From the NCBI GenBank assembly GCA_035315125.1, contig DATFYI010000255.1, positions 1 through 12,926 on the forward strand: a stretch of 12,926 bases of DNA, written 5' to 3'. Both the position numbers and the translations under genes were made by a program. The notes under the pieces were generated by a model. That model was not told the origin of the DNA. It searched no databases and saw nothing but the letters and a program-made list of their open reading frames with translations. This document shows, one piece after another, positions 1 to 6,622 of this stretch; position 1 is the stretch's first letter, and every line of letters begins with the position of its first letter. This stretch comes from DATFYI01 sp035315125. Lineage in GTDB: Bacteria > Chloroflexota > Anaerolineae > Anaerolineales > Anaerolineaceae.

Positions 1-1
1 T

Positions 2-427
2 TATGACCAGGCTCGTGCCCTTGCTTATTTGGGTCACGCCTTGAAAGCTTTGCCTGATCCAGCAGGTTCGTTGGCCGCTTATCAGCAGGCGTTTGAGATC
101 ATTGATTCGCTTTCCGATCAGCTCGATCTGGACAACCGTACCTCATTCCTTGCTTCGCCCATGGTTCGTGAGATTCACGATGCTATAGAAGCTTTGTCTC
201 ATAGCACAGCGCATCGAGCTCCAAGGCGAGCAGCTTACCAATTGACCGTTCGCGAGGCAGAGGTACTTAAATTGGTTGCGCAGGGGCTGACAAACGCTCA
301 GATTGCAGAATTGCTCACCCTTAGCCCACTGACGGTCAATGCACATCTAAGATCAATTTTTAACAAACTTGATGTGACGACCCGTACTGCGGCTGTACAT
401 CATGGACTGGAACTTGGGTTGTTCTAA
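2..427 (+). CDS. LuxR-family transcriptional regulator, C-terminal part (5' end outside window)
   Basis: The reading frame is open from base 2 to a TAA at 425-427, giving 141 residues of a protein whose N-terminus lies upstream of the window. The last ~60 residues form a LuxR/FixJ/GerE helix-turn-helix: a start like LTVREAEVLKLVAQGLTNAQ, then IAELLTLSPLTVNAHLRSIF, then a terminal helix. The preceding ~70 residues (YDQARALAYLGHALKAL and following) are helical and Ala/Leu-rich, as in the TPR-like arm before the HTH in MalT/LAL-type regulators. That fits a large signal-responsive activator, but the sensor part is not visible, so the inducer and targets are unknown. No intrinsic terminator was found between this gene and the next one. 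Confidence 0.85.
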   Translation, partial: YDQARALAYLGHALKALPDPAGSLAAYQQAFEIIDSLSDQLDLDNRTSFLASPMVREIHDAIEALSHSTAHRAPRRAAYQLTVREAEVLKLVAQGLTNAQIAELLTLSPLTVNAHLRSIFNKLDVTTRTAAVHHGLELGLF

Positions 428-523
428 TTGTTTCCCTAGTTACTTTTAACGATGGGTCTCTTCCTGCCTGTCATTGTGATAAGCATCCAAATTTAGTTTT
501 TTCAATCGATGTACAATACAGAC

Positions 524-538
524 TATCCTGATAGGATA
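524..538. promoter_or_regulatory. 15-bp perfect inverted repeat upstream of secreted-protein gene
   Basis: TATCCT and AGGATA arms (6 bp each) flank a GAT spacer, 52 bp upstream of the ATG at 590. A possible -10 (TATAGT, 541-546) follows immediately, but no convincing -35 stands 16-18 bp before it. The repeat could be an operator or a small hairpin in a leader. It is too short for a firm call. Confidence 0.3.
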
Positions 539-589
539 AGTATAGTTTAGTATTCAACATCAGAAAAATTCTATTCAGGAGATTAGATA

Positions 590-1042
590 ATGAAAAAGCT
601 AAGATTTTTAATTTTTGTGGTTTTGCTTGCCGCATTAATCGCAGTGGTTCCTGTTCAGGCTGCCGGAGTAGGTGCAGTGAAACCACAGGTGAATGCTTCA
701 CAACAACTAACCTTTGACCTCGTCTGTGACGGCTCGCCGGTGTGCCTGATCCAGAATGCCAGTCTGGCCAATTTGAACGGCAACGTAATCTGGTTTTACC
801 AGCGACCGCCAGATGCCTCAGGCGCAGTGTTCTCCAGCTTGATTTCATTAGAGCTCCCAAATGGAGCTGTCCGCGGCTCCGCCTTTTACGGATCGGATGG
901 TGGTTTCTTTTCTCTGGGCAGGAATGGTGAAGGCAGCCTGGCCCGGTTTCTGGCCTATGGCACCCTGGCGCGCAGCGTGCCTGGCCCAATCCTTGGAACC
1001 TTCCTTTTCCACGCTAATGGAACCTATACTTCTAACGAATGA
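590..1042 (+). CDS. Small secreted protein of unknown function
   Basis: This encodes a 150-residue precursor. The start is an ATG with the ribosome-binding sequence CAGGAG (576-581) 8 nt upstream. The N-terminus is a classical signal peptide: MKKLR, then a hydrophobic run over about residues 6-20, then PVQA, with likely signal peptidase I cleavage after residue 24. The mature ~125 residues hold one closely spaced cysteine pair (C46, C52) that could form a disulfide, and a Gly/Ser/Phe-rich middle (FYGSDGGFFSLGRNGEG, about 99-115). No membrane anchor, LPxTG-like motif or recognisable domain follows. I do not recognise the family. It appears to be a stand-alone transcription unit closed by the hairpin at 1096-1130. 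Confidence 0.75.
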   Translation: MKKLRFLIFVVLLAALIAVVPVQAAGVGAVKPQVNASQQLTFDLVCDGSPVCLIQNASLANLNGNVIWFYQRPPDASGAVFSSLISLELPNGAVRGSAFYGSDGGFFSLGRNGEGSLARFLAYGTLARSVPGPILGTFLFHANGTYTSNE

Positions 1043-1095
1043 CCTTTCTAGAAATACGCCTCTATTTGAAACTGACAGACTGTTTAGCGAATCAG

Positions 1096-1130
1096 AATGG
1101 GCGGAGGATGTCCCTGCCCATTTCTGTTTT
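1096..1130 (+). terminator. Probable intrinsic terminator after secreted-protein gene
   Basis: AATGGGC (1096-1102) pairs perfectly with GCCCATT (1116-1122). One G-U and one G-C pair can extend the stem inward to 9 bp. It is followed by TTCTGTTTT. It lies 54 bp past the stop at 1042. Confidence 0.6.
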
Positions 1131-1252
1131 AAACTTTAATTTCACGAGTAATTTCAATCGTTCCTCAGAAAATCATTCCGTTTCCCAGGTAGATTCAATA
1201 GAGCCAAACCAGCCATTGATCTTTGGCTAAACATTAAGCCACATTCAGGCTA

Positions 1253-1258
1253 TATAAT
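1253..1258 (+). promoter_or_regulatory. Possible -10 element for the acetyltransferase gene
   Basis: A perfect TATAAT lies 45 bp upstream of the ATG at 1304, in an AT-rich stretch. No good -35 hexamer was found at normal spacing. The nearest candidate, TTGGCT at 1223-1228, is 24 bp away, so this is only a suggestion. Confidence 0.35.
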
Positions 1259-1303
1259 AGTAATTATAATAAGCCGATTAATTCCAAGTGAGTAGGTTAT
1301 CCT

Positions 1304-1867
1304 ATGCCTTTACCCTTCGAAACTGTTCGCTTGAATCTTCGTCCATTCCAGGATGATGACCTGGAGCCATTCATGGCCTATCGCTCTGACCCACTGGTTG
1401 CACAATATCAGGGTTGGGAAGCCCCTTATCCCCGAGAAAAAGCAGTTGCCTTTGTGGAGGAGATGAAAAACAAACAGCCCGGCCGTCAGGATGACTGGTA
1501 TCAGATCATCGTAACCCTGAAACCCGATTGGCAAGTCATCGGTGACGTAGCCTTCCATATCTTAGCCGAGGATATCCAGCAGGCTGAGATAGCTTTTACA
1601 TTAGCCCGTTCATTTTGGGGTTATGGCTATGCCAGCGAAGCCGCCAGCCGTTTGCTGGACTATCTGTTTGGCGAATTGCATCTTCACCGGGTACGGGCGA
1701 TCTGTGATGCCGAAAACCTGGCCTCTGCACGGGTGCTGGAACGTTTGGGAATGCGCAGGGAAGGCGCTTTTATAGAGAATGTCTGGTTTAAAGGAAAATG
1801 GGGCAGCGAATTCTTATACGCAATTCTGGCGCGTGAGTGGCAGGAACGATCAGCCAACAGGATATAG
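1304..1867 (+). CDS. GNAT-family N-acetyltransferase, RimJ/RimL-like
   Basis: This encodes a cytoplasmic enzyme of 187 residues, the usual length for the acetyltransferase_3 (RimJ/RimL) branch of GNAT. These enzymes transfer acetyl from acetyl-CoA to an amine such as a protein N-terminus, an amino sugar or a drug. Visible landmarks are ETVRLNLRPFQDDD near the N-terminus (β1), a central β-strand region ending at EIAFTLA (95-101), the CoA-pyrophosphate loop and helix RSFWGYGYASEAASRLLDYL (102-121), and the C-terminal NLASARVLERLGMRREG (138-154), where family members carry the N-x-x-S-x-x-V-L-E-K-x-G-F pattern. The motifs are intact, so activity is likely; the acceptor cannot be predicted. The ATG has only a weak Shine-Dalgarno (GAGTAGG). 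It is monocistronic by context. Confidence 0.88.
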   Translation: MPLPFETVRLNLRPFQDDDLEPFMAYRSDPLVAQYQGWEAPYPREKAVAFVEEMKNKQPGRQDDWYQIIVTLKPDWQVIGDVAFHILAEDIQQAEIAFTLARSFWGYGYASEAASRLLDYLFGELHLHRVRAICDAENLASARVLERLGMRREGAFIENVWFKGKWGSEFLYAILAREWQERSANRI

Positions 1868-1890
1868 TGTCATATATCCTGAATTTTCCT
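1858..1890 (+). terminator. Terminator-like hairpin overlapping the stop codon
   Basis: CAGGATATA (1858-1866) and TATATCCTG (1873-1881) form a perfect 9-bp stem with a 6-nt loop GTGTCA. The sequence AATTTTCCTT follows. The stem begins inside the last codons of the acetyltransferase gene and includes two bases of its TAG stop. It is AT-rich for a terminator but well placed. Confidence 0.55.
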
Positions 1891-1980
1891 TACCAAAACA
1901 TTACTGCTAAAAAGGATACTATTCATCTCTAAACCTTTTCCGTATAGAAAACTCATGTTAGAATGACCTCGTTTCTCTGA

Positions 1981-2110
1981 TCGCAGAACGACTGCTGGGT
2001 AAATGTTCTGTGAGAAGAATGGCCTAAGACCACGTCTAATTGTTCGGTGTAAGAAAAAATTAAATAACCAAATCGTAAATGCGAAGTCACCTGTGAAGTG
2101 CCAGAAGGCA
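1981..2110 (+). other. Structured leader upstream of the sortase-like gene
   Basis: Two hairpins can be drawn in the 150 bases before the gene. The first pairs 1981-1989 with 2006-2014 (core CAGAAC/GTTCTG, 9 bp with one G-U, 16-nt loop). The second is a compact TGCC-AGAA-GGCA (2099-2110). The second lies just before the Shine-Dalgarno AAGGAGG (2121-2127). I could not match the region to a known riboswitch consensus. A weak promoter (TTTTCC 1936-1941, 17 bp, TAGAAT 1959-1964) could start this transcript. Confidence 0.3.
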
Positions 2111-2133
2111 GGCTTATCTCAAGGAGGTTTCCA

Positions 2134-2862
2134 GTGAGTTCGAATTTTACCGGTAAAATAATGCTGCTTTTCATACCTTTTGCCCTTATCGTTTTTTTTG
2201 TTTTCAGCCGGTTGCAAACAACGCAAGCACTCAATGTCAGACCGGCTGAGATCGTTACTATGCCTGAAACCAGCAAAACGGAAATGGTTGCCAATTTTCA
2301 GGTAAGTGTCAGTCCGGTTGCGACCCAGGAAATATCCACTGCAACTACACAACCATCATTATTCCCGCCATTGGATGAGTTTATTCATCAGGTAGCTGAT
2401 GGTCAGGCCGGTGATGTGAGCGGCTTGTATATTCAGGGGATTACTGCACTCAAGATCGTTCAGCAGCCGGCCGGGAATCTGGGTTACATCGATCAGAATG
2501 AAGGCACGGCTACCCAATTCCAGAGTGCAAATGCATTTGGAGCAATCGGTTTGTTGGCCCACAATTTTCTGGCCGGTCGCGATTTTTTCCATATCCAAAC
2601 GGGCCAGGACATTATTCTGGTTCATGGCGATGGCAGCATTCAACATTACCGGGCCTCAATCATTGCGGATTATCAGCGTCTCACTCCGACCGATTTACGC
2701 AGTAATTTTCTGGAACTAGCCAGCAGCCAGCAATTAACGGCAGACCAACTCTTCGGAAAGTTTTACAAGAAAGCCCACCACCTGATTTTACAAACATGCA
2801 TTGAAAACAATGGAAATCCGGATTGGGGAGTGCGCTTTATTGATGGCATACCGGTCCAGTGA
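2134..2862 (+). CDS. Sortase-like transpeptidase, single-pass membrane protein
   Basis: This encodes a 242-residue protein. GTG at 2134 is chosen because AAGGAGG (2121-2127) precedes it with a 6-nt spacer; the in-frame GTG at 2098 has no such signal. Residues 9-24 (IMLLFIPFALIVFFVF) form an N-terminal signal-anchor, followed by a Thr/Val/Pro-rich linker to about residue 75. The catalytic domain has the sortase arrangement of residues: His143 in LLAHN, Cys222 in LILQTC and Arg234 in WGVRF, with a strand pair DIILVHGDGSIQHYRASII between His and Cys. Sortases cleave a C-terminal sorting signal and join the protein to a surface acceptor outside the membrane. No substrate with a sorting signal is encoded nearby, so the partner is unknown. 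The class is uncertain; it resembles stand-alone class E/F-type enzymes. The assignment rests on the catalytic triad context, not overall similarity. Confidence 0.72.
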   Translation: MSSNFTGKIMLLFIPFALIVFFVFSRLQTTQALNVRPAEIVTMPETSKTEMVANFQVSVSPVATQEISTATTQPSLFPPLDEFIHQVADGQAGDVSGLYIQGITALKIVQQPAGNLGYIDQNEGTATQFQSANAFGAIGLLAHNFLAGRDFFHIQTGQDIILVHGDGSIQHYRASIIADYQRLTPTDLRSNFLELASSQQLTADQLFGKFYKKAHHLILQTCIENNGNPDWGVRFIDGIPVQ

Positions 2863-2865
2863 TAT

Positions 2866-2916
2866 AAAAGGGGCTACCTGATAATTAAAAGGTAGCCCCA
2901 AATGTTTTTCTATTTG
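2866..2916. terminator. Bidirectional intrinsic terminator between convergent genes
   Basis: GGGGCTACCT (2870-2879) and AGGTAGCCCC (2890-2899) make a perfect 10-bp GC-rich stem with a 10-nt loop. On the plus strand it is followed by AAATGTTTTTCTATTT; on the minus strand by TTTTAT. It sits 7 bp after the sortase stop and 24 bp after the LysM stop, serving both. Confidence 0.9.
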
Positions 2917-2923
2917 GTCGTTT

Positions 2924-3568
2924 CTAAGGGATATTAATGACATTCCCCGGGTAAATCAGGCTGGGGTTGGTAATCTGAGGGTTAGCCGCTTCTAACACAC
3001 CCAATGTAACCCCATTGTTTGCTGCAATACTGCTCAATGTATCACCGGCAACGACCGTGTAAGTTTTGCTTCCGGGCACGGGCGTAGGCACGGCTGTTCC
3101 ACCGGTTATCGGTATGACAGCGCCGGAGGGGAGATTGATTACCTCGCCAACGAATATCTGATCTGGGTTCGTGATTTGAGGGTTAGCTGCTTCCAGCGCT
3201 GCCAGACTGACGCCGGCATTTACTGCAATGCCGCTTAAAGTGTCGCCTGATAATACAGTATAAGTACCTGCACCGCCCGTTACCGGGATGACTGCCCCAG
3301 ACGGGATGTTGATTTGTTCCCCAGGATAAATCAGGCTGAAGTTGGGTATTTGAGTATTGGCTTGCTCTAAGGCGCTCAAACTGGTACCGCAGTTGACCGC
3401 GATGCCACCGAGGGTATCCCCGCTTTGCACCGTATAGGCAGAACCACAGGCCGTTTGTGCGACGGCTGCAACCGGGGCAGTTGTAAAGCCCATCGTTGTT
3501 AGAAGAACGCTGCCAATAAACAGTAAAAACGGCCAGCGGCGATGTTTGAAATCAAGTTTCGTTTTCAT
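2924..3568 (-). CDS. Secreted protein with three LysM domains
   Basis: This encodes a 214-residue precursor. Translation most likely starts at the ATG at 3566-3568, with AGGAGA (3577-3582) 8 nt upstream; a longer frame from a TTG at 3596-3598 lacks a ribosome-binding site. A basic N-terminus (KHRRW), a hydrophobic segment (about 13-30) and AVA before Gln38 form a signal peptide. Three LysM modules follow, each starting YTV and containing the GDTL motif: residues 45-91, 103-149 and 170-214. Linkers repeat SGAVIP(V/I)TGG, a sign of internal duplication. LysM binds N-acetylglucosamine polymers such as peptidoglycan or chitin. There is no catalytic domain, so it is probably a wall- or glycan-associated binding protein. 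C41 and C60 could pair as a disulfide. Confidence 0.9.
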   Translation of the reverse strand: MKTKLDFKHRRWPFLLFIGSVLLTTMGFTTAPVAAVAQTACGSAYTVQSGDTLGGIAVNCGTSLSALEQANTQIPNFSLIYPGEQINIPSGAVIPVTGGAGTYTVLSGDTLSGIAVNAGVSLAALEAANPQITNPDQIFVGEVINLPSGAVIPITGGTAVPTPVPGSKTYTVVAGDTLSSIAANNGVTLGVLEAANPQITNPSLIYPGNVINIP

Positions 3569-3829
3569 TCTTAATATCTCCTGATTGTTTACACACAAAC
3601 AACCATGTATGTTCCCGGTGAAGGGTTATCTAATCTTGCGCATTACTTACCAATAAACTCCGCCAAATCCGCTATTCCTTTCTCGACTTTGCCGGCCATG
3701 CTAGGGCGGCCAACGCCAAGGAATATAAGACAATTACTATCTTATTGTAGGATTTTAAAATGAATGGGGCATGAAATCATTTCAGGTACGAACGGGTTCT
3801 CAATAATAAAATTCCAGAAAAATTGCCTG

Positions 3830-3858
3830 TTGACTTATATCAGAAAATTTGCTATATT
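3830..3858 (+). promoter_or_regulatory. Sigma-70-type promoter of the ROK gene
   Basis: The -35 is TTGACT (3830-3835) and the -10 is TATATT (3853-3858), with an ideal 17-bp spacer. Transcription should start near 3865, giving a leader of about 60 nt. Confidence 0.75.
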
Positions 3859-3860
3859 AC

Positions 3861-3893
3861 TTACATACTGTAAGTAACTGTTACACCGTGTAA
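3861..3893. promoter_or_regulatory. Tandem operator, two TTACA-N3-TGTAA palindromes
   Basis: Site 1 is TTACA-TAC-TGTAA (3861-3873) and site 2 is TTACA-CCG-TGTAA (3881-3893). The repeat distance is exactly 20 bp, about two helical turns. Site 1 covers the expected transcription start and site 2 lies just downstream, a repressing position. The likely ligand is the ROK protein encoded immediately downstream (autoregulation). That is inference from position. Confidence 0.65.
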
Positions 3894-3923
3894 GTTCGCC
3901 CGCTTTTCCCCAAATGAGGATTT

Positions 3924-5117
3924 ATGAATTATCCGCTTACGATTACTGGCTCAGCCATGCGCGATATCAATCGATCAGCCATCCTGGAGATAATCCGGCG
4001 AGCGAGCCCGATTTCGCGCACAGCCATTGCTGAGCGATTGGACGTCAGCCTGCCCACTGTAATGCGGATTGTGGATGAATTGATACAGGATGGCTTTGTT
4101 CGTTCTCAAGGAAATACCGAATGGAGTGGTGGGCGGCGCCGTCCATTGTTGGAATTCAACGAGGATGGTCATGTGGTTTTGGGTGTAGACCTGGGTGGTA
4201 CAAAGATATACGGGGCACTCTCGAACCTGGGTGGATGTGTCATTGATGAATTGACGGTTGATCGCCACGGCACACAGGGCGATGAATGTTACGAAAAATT
4301 GACAGCGTTTATTGATACACTGTTGGCCAGTCCAAAGCTGGAAGGCAGGCCGGTGCGAGGGATTGGGGTTGGTGCACCGGGTGTAACAATCCATGAAGAG
4401 GGCATTGTCAAATGGTCATACGCTCTCAAGTGGAAAGACTTCCCGCTAAAAGCGAAATTGGCCGAACGCTATCATCTGCCCATTACAGTGGATAACGACG
4501 TTAACCTGGCGGCATTGGGCGAGCTGTGGTTTGGGGCCGGTCAGAATTGTCAGAATATGATCCAGATTGCCATCGGCACCGGTATCGGCGCAGGGATCAT
4601 TATTGATGGCGCTCTTTACCGGGGCTCTCATGAGGCCTCGGGAGAAATCGGCAATATGATCCCGGGACCTTTGTTCTTGGGGAAAAATTACCTGTCTTTT
4701 GGCGCGCTTGAATCGGTTGCCTCGGGCACCGGGATTGCCGAGCGTGCCCGTAGATTACTTAAATCACGACGCGACCCGGCAGATCTCGAAAACCTGCTGG
4801 CTGAGGATGTTTTTGACGCAGTGCGCGATGGCCAAAAATGGGCCTGTAATCTCATTAACGAAACTGTAGATTATCTGGCAGTTACAATTGCTAATTTATC
4901 AGTATCTTTCGATCCAGAATTGATCGTGTTGGGGGGAGGCGTATCCCGATCGGCGGATTTATTGGTCGCACCCATCCTGCAACGAATAGAGGGGGCTATA
5001 CCGACTTTGCCCAGATTGGTAGTTTCGGATCTGGGTTTACGTGCCGGTGTGATGGGTGCTATTACCAACGTGCTTCACAATACTTCCAATTTTTATGTCG
5101 TCCATAAGCTTTCGTAG
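3924..5117 (+). CDS. ROK-family transcriptional repressor (sugar-responsive, NagC/XylR type)
   Basis: The protein has 397 residues, a normal length for HTH-bearing ROK regulators. Residues 13-60 are a winged helix-turn-helix (SRTAIAERLDVSLPTVMRIV, recognition helix about 42-54). The actin-like ROK domain begins with DLGGTK (89-94, phosphate loop), then GVGAPG (148-153) and DNDVNLAALGE (190-200), where Asp192 is the catalytic position in ROK kinases. The usual zinc site is missing: GEIGH is GEIGN (Asn244) and the CxCGxxGCxE segment is replaced by GKNYLSFGALES. It therefore probably binds a sugar as an effector, with doubtful kinase activity or altered fold stability. It precedes the sugar transporter in the same orientation and is the obvious candidate to control it. 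The ATG has GAGGA only 3 nt upstream, a rather short spacing. Confidence 0.9.
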   Translation: MNYPLTITGSAMRDINRSAILEIIRRASPISRTAIAERLDVSLPTVMRIVDELIQDGFVRSQGNTEWSGGRRRPLLEFNEDGHVVLGVDLGGTKIYGALSNLGGCVIDELTVDRHGTQGDECYEKLTAFIDTLLASPKLEGRPVRGIGVGAPGVTIHEEGIVKWSYALKWKDFPLKAKLAERYHLPITVDNDVNLAALGELWFGAGQNCQNMIQIAIGTGIGAGIIIDGALYRGSHEASGEIGNMIPGPLFLGKNYLSFGALESVASGTGIAERARRLLKSRRDPADLENLLAEDVFDAVRDGQKWACNLINETVDYLAVTIANLSVSFDPELIVLGGGVSRSADLLVAPILQRIEGAIPTLPRLVVSDLGLRAGVMGAITNVLHNTSNFYVVHKLS

Positions 5118-5124
5118 TTTTTTG

Positions 5125-5134
5125 AAGGAGGTGA
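5125..5134 (+). promoter_or_regulatory. Orphan perfect Shine-Dalgarno sequence
   Basis: AAGGAGGTGA matches the complement of the usual 16S rRNA 3' end over 10 bases, yet no ATG, GTG or TTG stands 4-12 nt downstream. It lies 7 bases after the ROK stop codon and upstream of the promoter for the binding-protein gene. Confidence 0.4.
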
Positions 5135-5164
5135 ATACTCAAGAATAAAAACTCAGTGAAATAC

Positions 5165-5193
5165 TTGTCAGGTCGATTTGCCTCTCATATAAT
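5165..5193 (+). promoter_or_regulatory. Near-consensus promoter of the binding-protein gene
   Basis: TTGTCA (5165-5170), a 17-bp spacer and a perfect TATAAT (5188-5193) form the best-matching promoter in the window. Initiation near 5200 gives a very short leader before the ATG at 5214. Strong, separate expression suits a binding protein needed in excess over the permeases. No TTACA-N3-TGTAA operator lies here. Confidence 0.78.
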
Positions 5194-5213
5194 TCGAAAG
5201 GATGGAGAAACCA

Positions 5214-6602
5214 ATGCGTACTTTCTATAAAATGTCGCTGTTATTGATGACCCTCGTGTTTGTCTCGGGTCTGATAGGTTGCGCGCCTGCTTCCACACCA
5301 GCTCCCACAACTGCTGCGCCTGCGGCTGCTGTTCCGACAACCGCTGCGCCTGCATCTGCTGCCACAACTGCCCCTGCGGCCGGTACTACTCCCGTCACCC
5401 TGCATTTGTTAACCATGGATCAGGCCGGTTTGAAGCCCGCTGAAATCGATCAAATTGCCCGCAATTTTGAAGCCCAGAACCCGGACATCAAAATTAACAT
5501 GGAATACGTCGTTTATGATAACGTCCATGATAAAATCGTCACCGGCATGGCCGCAAAACCACCGGCTTTTGATGCTGCCATGATCGATGTCATCTGGCCG
5601 GATGAGTTTATCAAGGCCGGCTACTTGCTGGATGTGACCAACCGCATCACACCCGATATGAAGGCCAATATCTTCCCTGCGGCCTGGAACGGTGTTACCC
5701 GCAACGGCAAGATTTATGGCATGCCCTGGATCATGGACGTGAAGTATTTCATGTATAACAAGGATATGTTGCAGAAAGCCGGCATTACCAATCCTCCCAC
5801 TACCTGGGAAGAGTTGGTCGATCAGGCCAAGATCATCAAACAAAAAGGCCTGGTGCAATATCCGATCGACTGGTCATGGGCGCAAAAAGAAGCGGTCATC
5901 TGCGATTTCACCGCTTTGTTGTTCGGAAACGGCGGCGCTTTCCTGGATGCAACTGGCAAGCCCGTTTTCAATAACGATAAGGGCGTCCAGACTCTAACCT
6001 GGATGAAATCGACCATCGATCAGGGTTTGACCAACCCAAGTTCCGTATCGAATGATGAAAATGCAGTCGAAACCGACTTCCTGGCCGGTAAGGCTGCTTT
6101 TGCGGTCAACTGGTTATTCCAGTACAGCGATTCGAATGATGCCACCAAATCGCAAATTGTTGGCCAGGCTGCATTCGCCCCCATGCCTGTATTTGCCTCA
6201 GCAGCTGCTGCCGGCATAAAGGGTTCCAGCGTGGATGGCTCCAGCTCGTTTGCCATTATGGCAACCACGCCCTATCCTGATCAAACCTGGAAATTCCTGA
6301 CCTACCTGGCCAGTAACGAGATCCAGATGAAGTATTCGGCCGAAATGCTGCCGATCTGGCAAAACGATTTTCAGGGTGATAACCTGGCCAAATTGGAAGC
6401 TGCCACGCCGACCAACCCGGTGACCGTTCCGGCGTTTTTGGCCCAATTCCCCTACGCCAATGAACGGCCGACCGTGCCCTATTACAACGAAGGATCTACT
6501 GCCCTTCAATTAGCAATTCAAGAAGCTCTGACAGGTGGTAAGACACCGCAGGCTGCCCTGGATGAGGCTGCTGCCACCTGGGTTAAACTTGCCGGTCAAT
6601 AA
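5214..6602 (+). CDS. ABC transporter sugar-binding lipoprotein (CUT1 family, solute-binding family 1)
   Basis: This encodes a 462-residue extracellular receptor that would deliver a sugar or oligosaccharide to the permeases encoded downstream. The ATG at 5214 is preferred over the one at 5202: GGAG (5204-5207) is 6 nt upstream, and 5202 falls at the predicted transcript start. Residues 1-22 are a lipoprotein signal with the lipobox LIGC, so Cys23 is the lipid anchor. An Ala/Thr/Pro linker (about 24-60) separates the anchor from the binding domain. That domain shows typical features: a hydrophobic strand VTLHLLTMD, then ARNFEAQNPDIKINMEYV, then GKIYGMPWIMDVKYFMYNKD (165-184) followed by TTWEELVDQAK. 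The exact sugar cannot be deduced; maltose, glycerol-phosphate and mixed oligosaccharide receptors share this architecture. Confidence 0.92.
   Translation: MRTFYKMSLLLMTLVFVSGLIGCAPASTPAPTTAAPAAAVPTTAAPASAATTAPAAGTTPVTLHLLTMDQAGLKPAEIDQIARNFEAQNPDIKINMEYVVYDNVHDKIVTGMAAKPPAFDAAMIDVIWPDEFIKAGYLLDVTNRITPDMKANIFPAAWNGVTRNGKIYGMPWIMDVKYFMYNKDMLQKAGITNPPTTWEELVDQAKIIKQKGLVQYPIDWSWAQKEAVICDFTALLFGNGGAFLDATGKPVFNNDKGVQTLTWMKSTIDQGLTNPSSVSNDENAVETDFLAGKAAFAVNWLFQYSDSNDATKSQIVGQAAFAPMPVFASAAAAGIKGSSVDGSSSFAIMATTPYPDQTWKFLTYLASNEIQMKYSAEMLPIWQNDFQGDNLAKLEAATPTNPVTVPAFLAQFPYANERPTVPYYNEGSTALQLAIQEALTGGKTPQAALDEAAATWVKLAGQ
5307..5380 (+). repeat. Imperfect tandem repeat encoding the Ala/Thr/Pro linker
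   Basis: Units of about 30 and 27 bp (5307-5336, 5337-5363) and a partial third (from 5364) begin ACAACTGC or ACAACCGC and share GCTGCGCCTGC. They encode TTAAPAAAVP, TTAAPASAA and TTAPAAG. This is an in-frame coding repeat, likely variable in length between strains. Confidence 0.6.
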
Positions 6603-6622
6603 TCCATAAAACAATGTTTTCC

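Larger units (their letters stand above)
3569..3923. other. Divergent intergenic region between LysM and ROK genes
   Basis: This 355-base stretch holds the LysM ribosome-binding site at one end and the ROK promoter and operators at the other. No good promoter for the minus-strand LysM gene was recognised. The middle (about 3661-3720) is clearly more GC-rich than its flanks and contains a 32-codon minus-strand open stretch (3643-3741), described under findings. Nothing else could be supported. Confidence 0.6.

Noticed and set aside
471..989. 172-codon minus-strand open frame opposite the secreted-protein gene
   Set aside because: It lies antisense to a gene with a signal peptide and good ribosome-binding site, and its translation is Arg/His/Leu-rich without any domain.
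1039..1230. 63-codon plus-strand frame overlapping the secreted-protein stop (ATGA)
   Set aside because: It has no ribosome-binding site and runs through the terminator hairpin at 1096-1130.
2098..2133. Longer start (GTG 2098) for the sortase-like protein
   Set aside because: It has no Shine-Dalgarno; GTG 2134 has AAGGAGG at 6 nt, and the shorter form begins just before the signal-anchor.
2134..2150. tRNA T-loop-like sequence GTTCGAAT
   Set aside because: There is no acceptor, anticodon or D arm around it; it is the start of the sortase-like gene.
5409..5858. 149-codon minus-strand frame inside the binding-protein gene
   Set aside because: It is a mirror of the coding frame of a well-recognised solute-binding protein.
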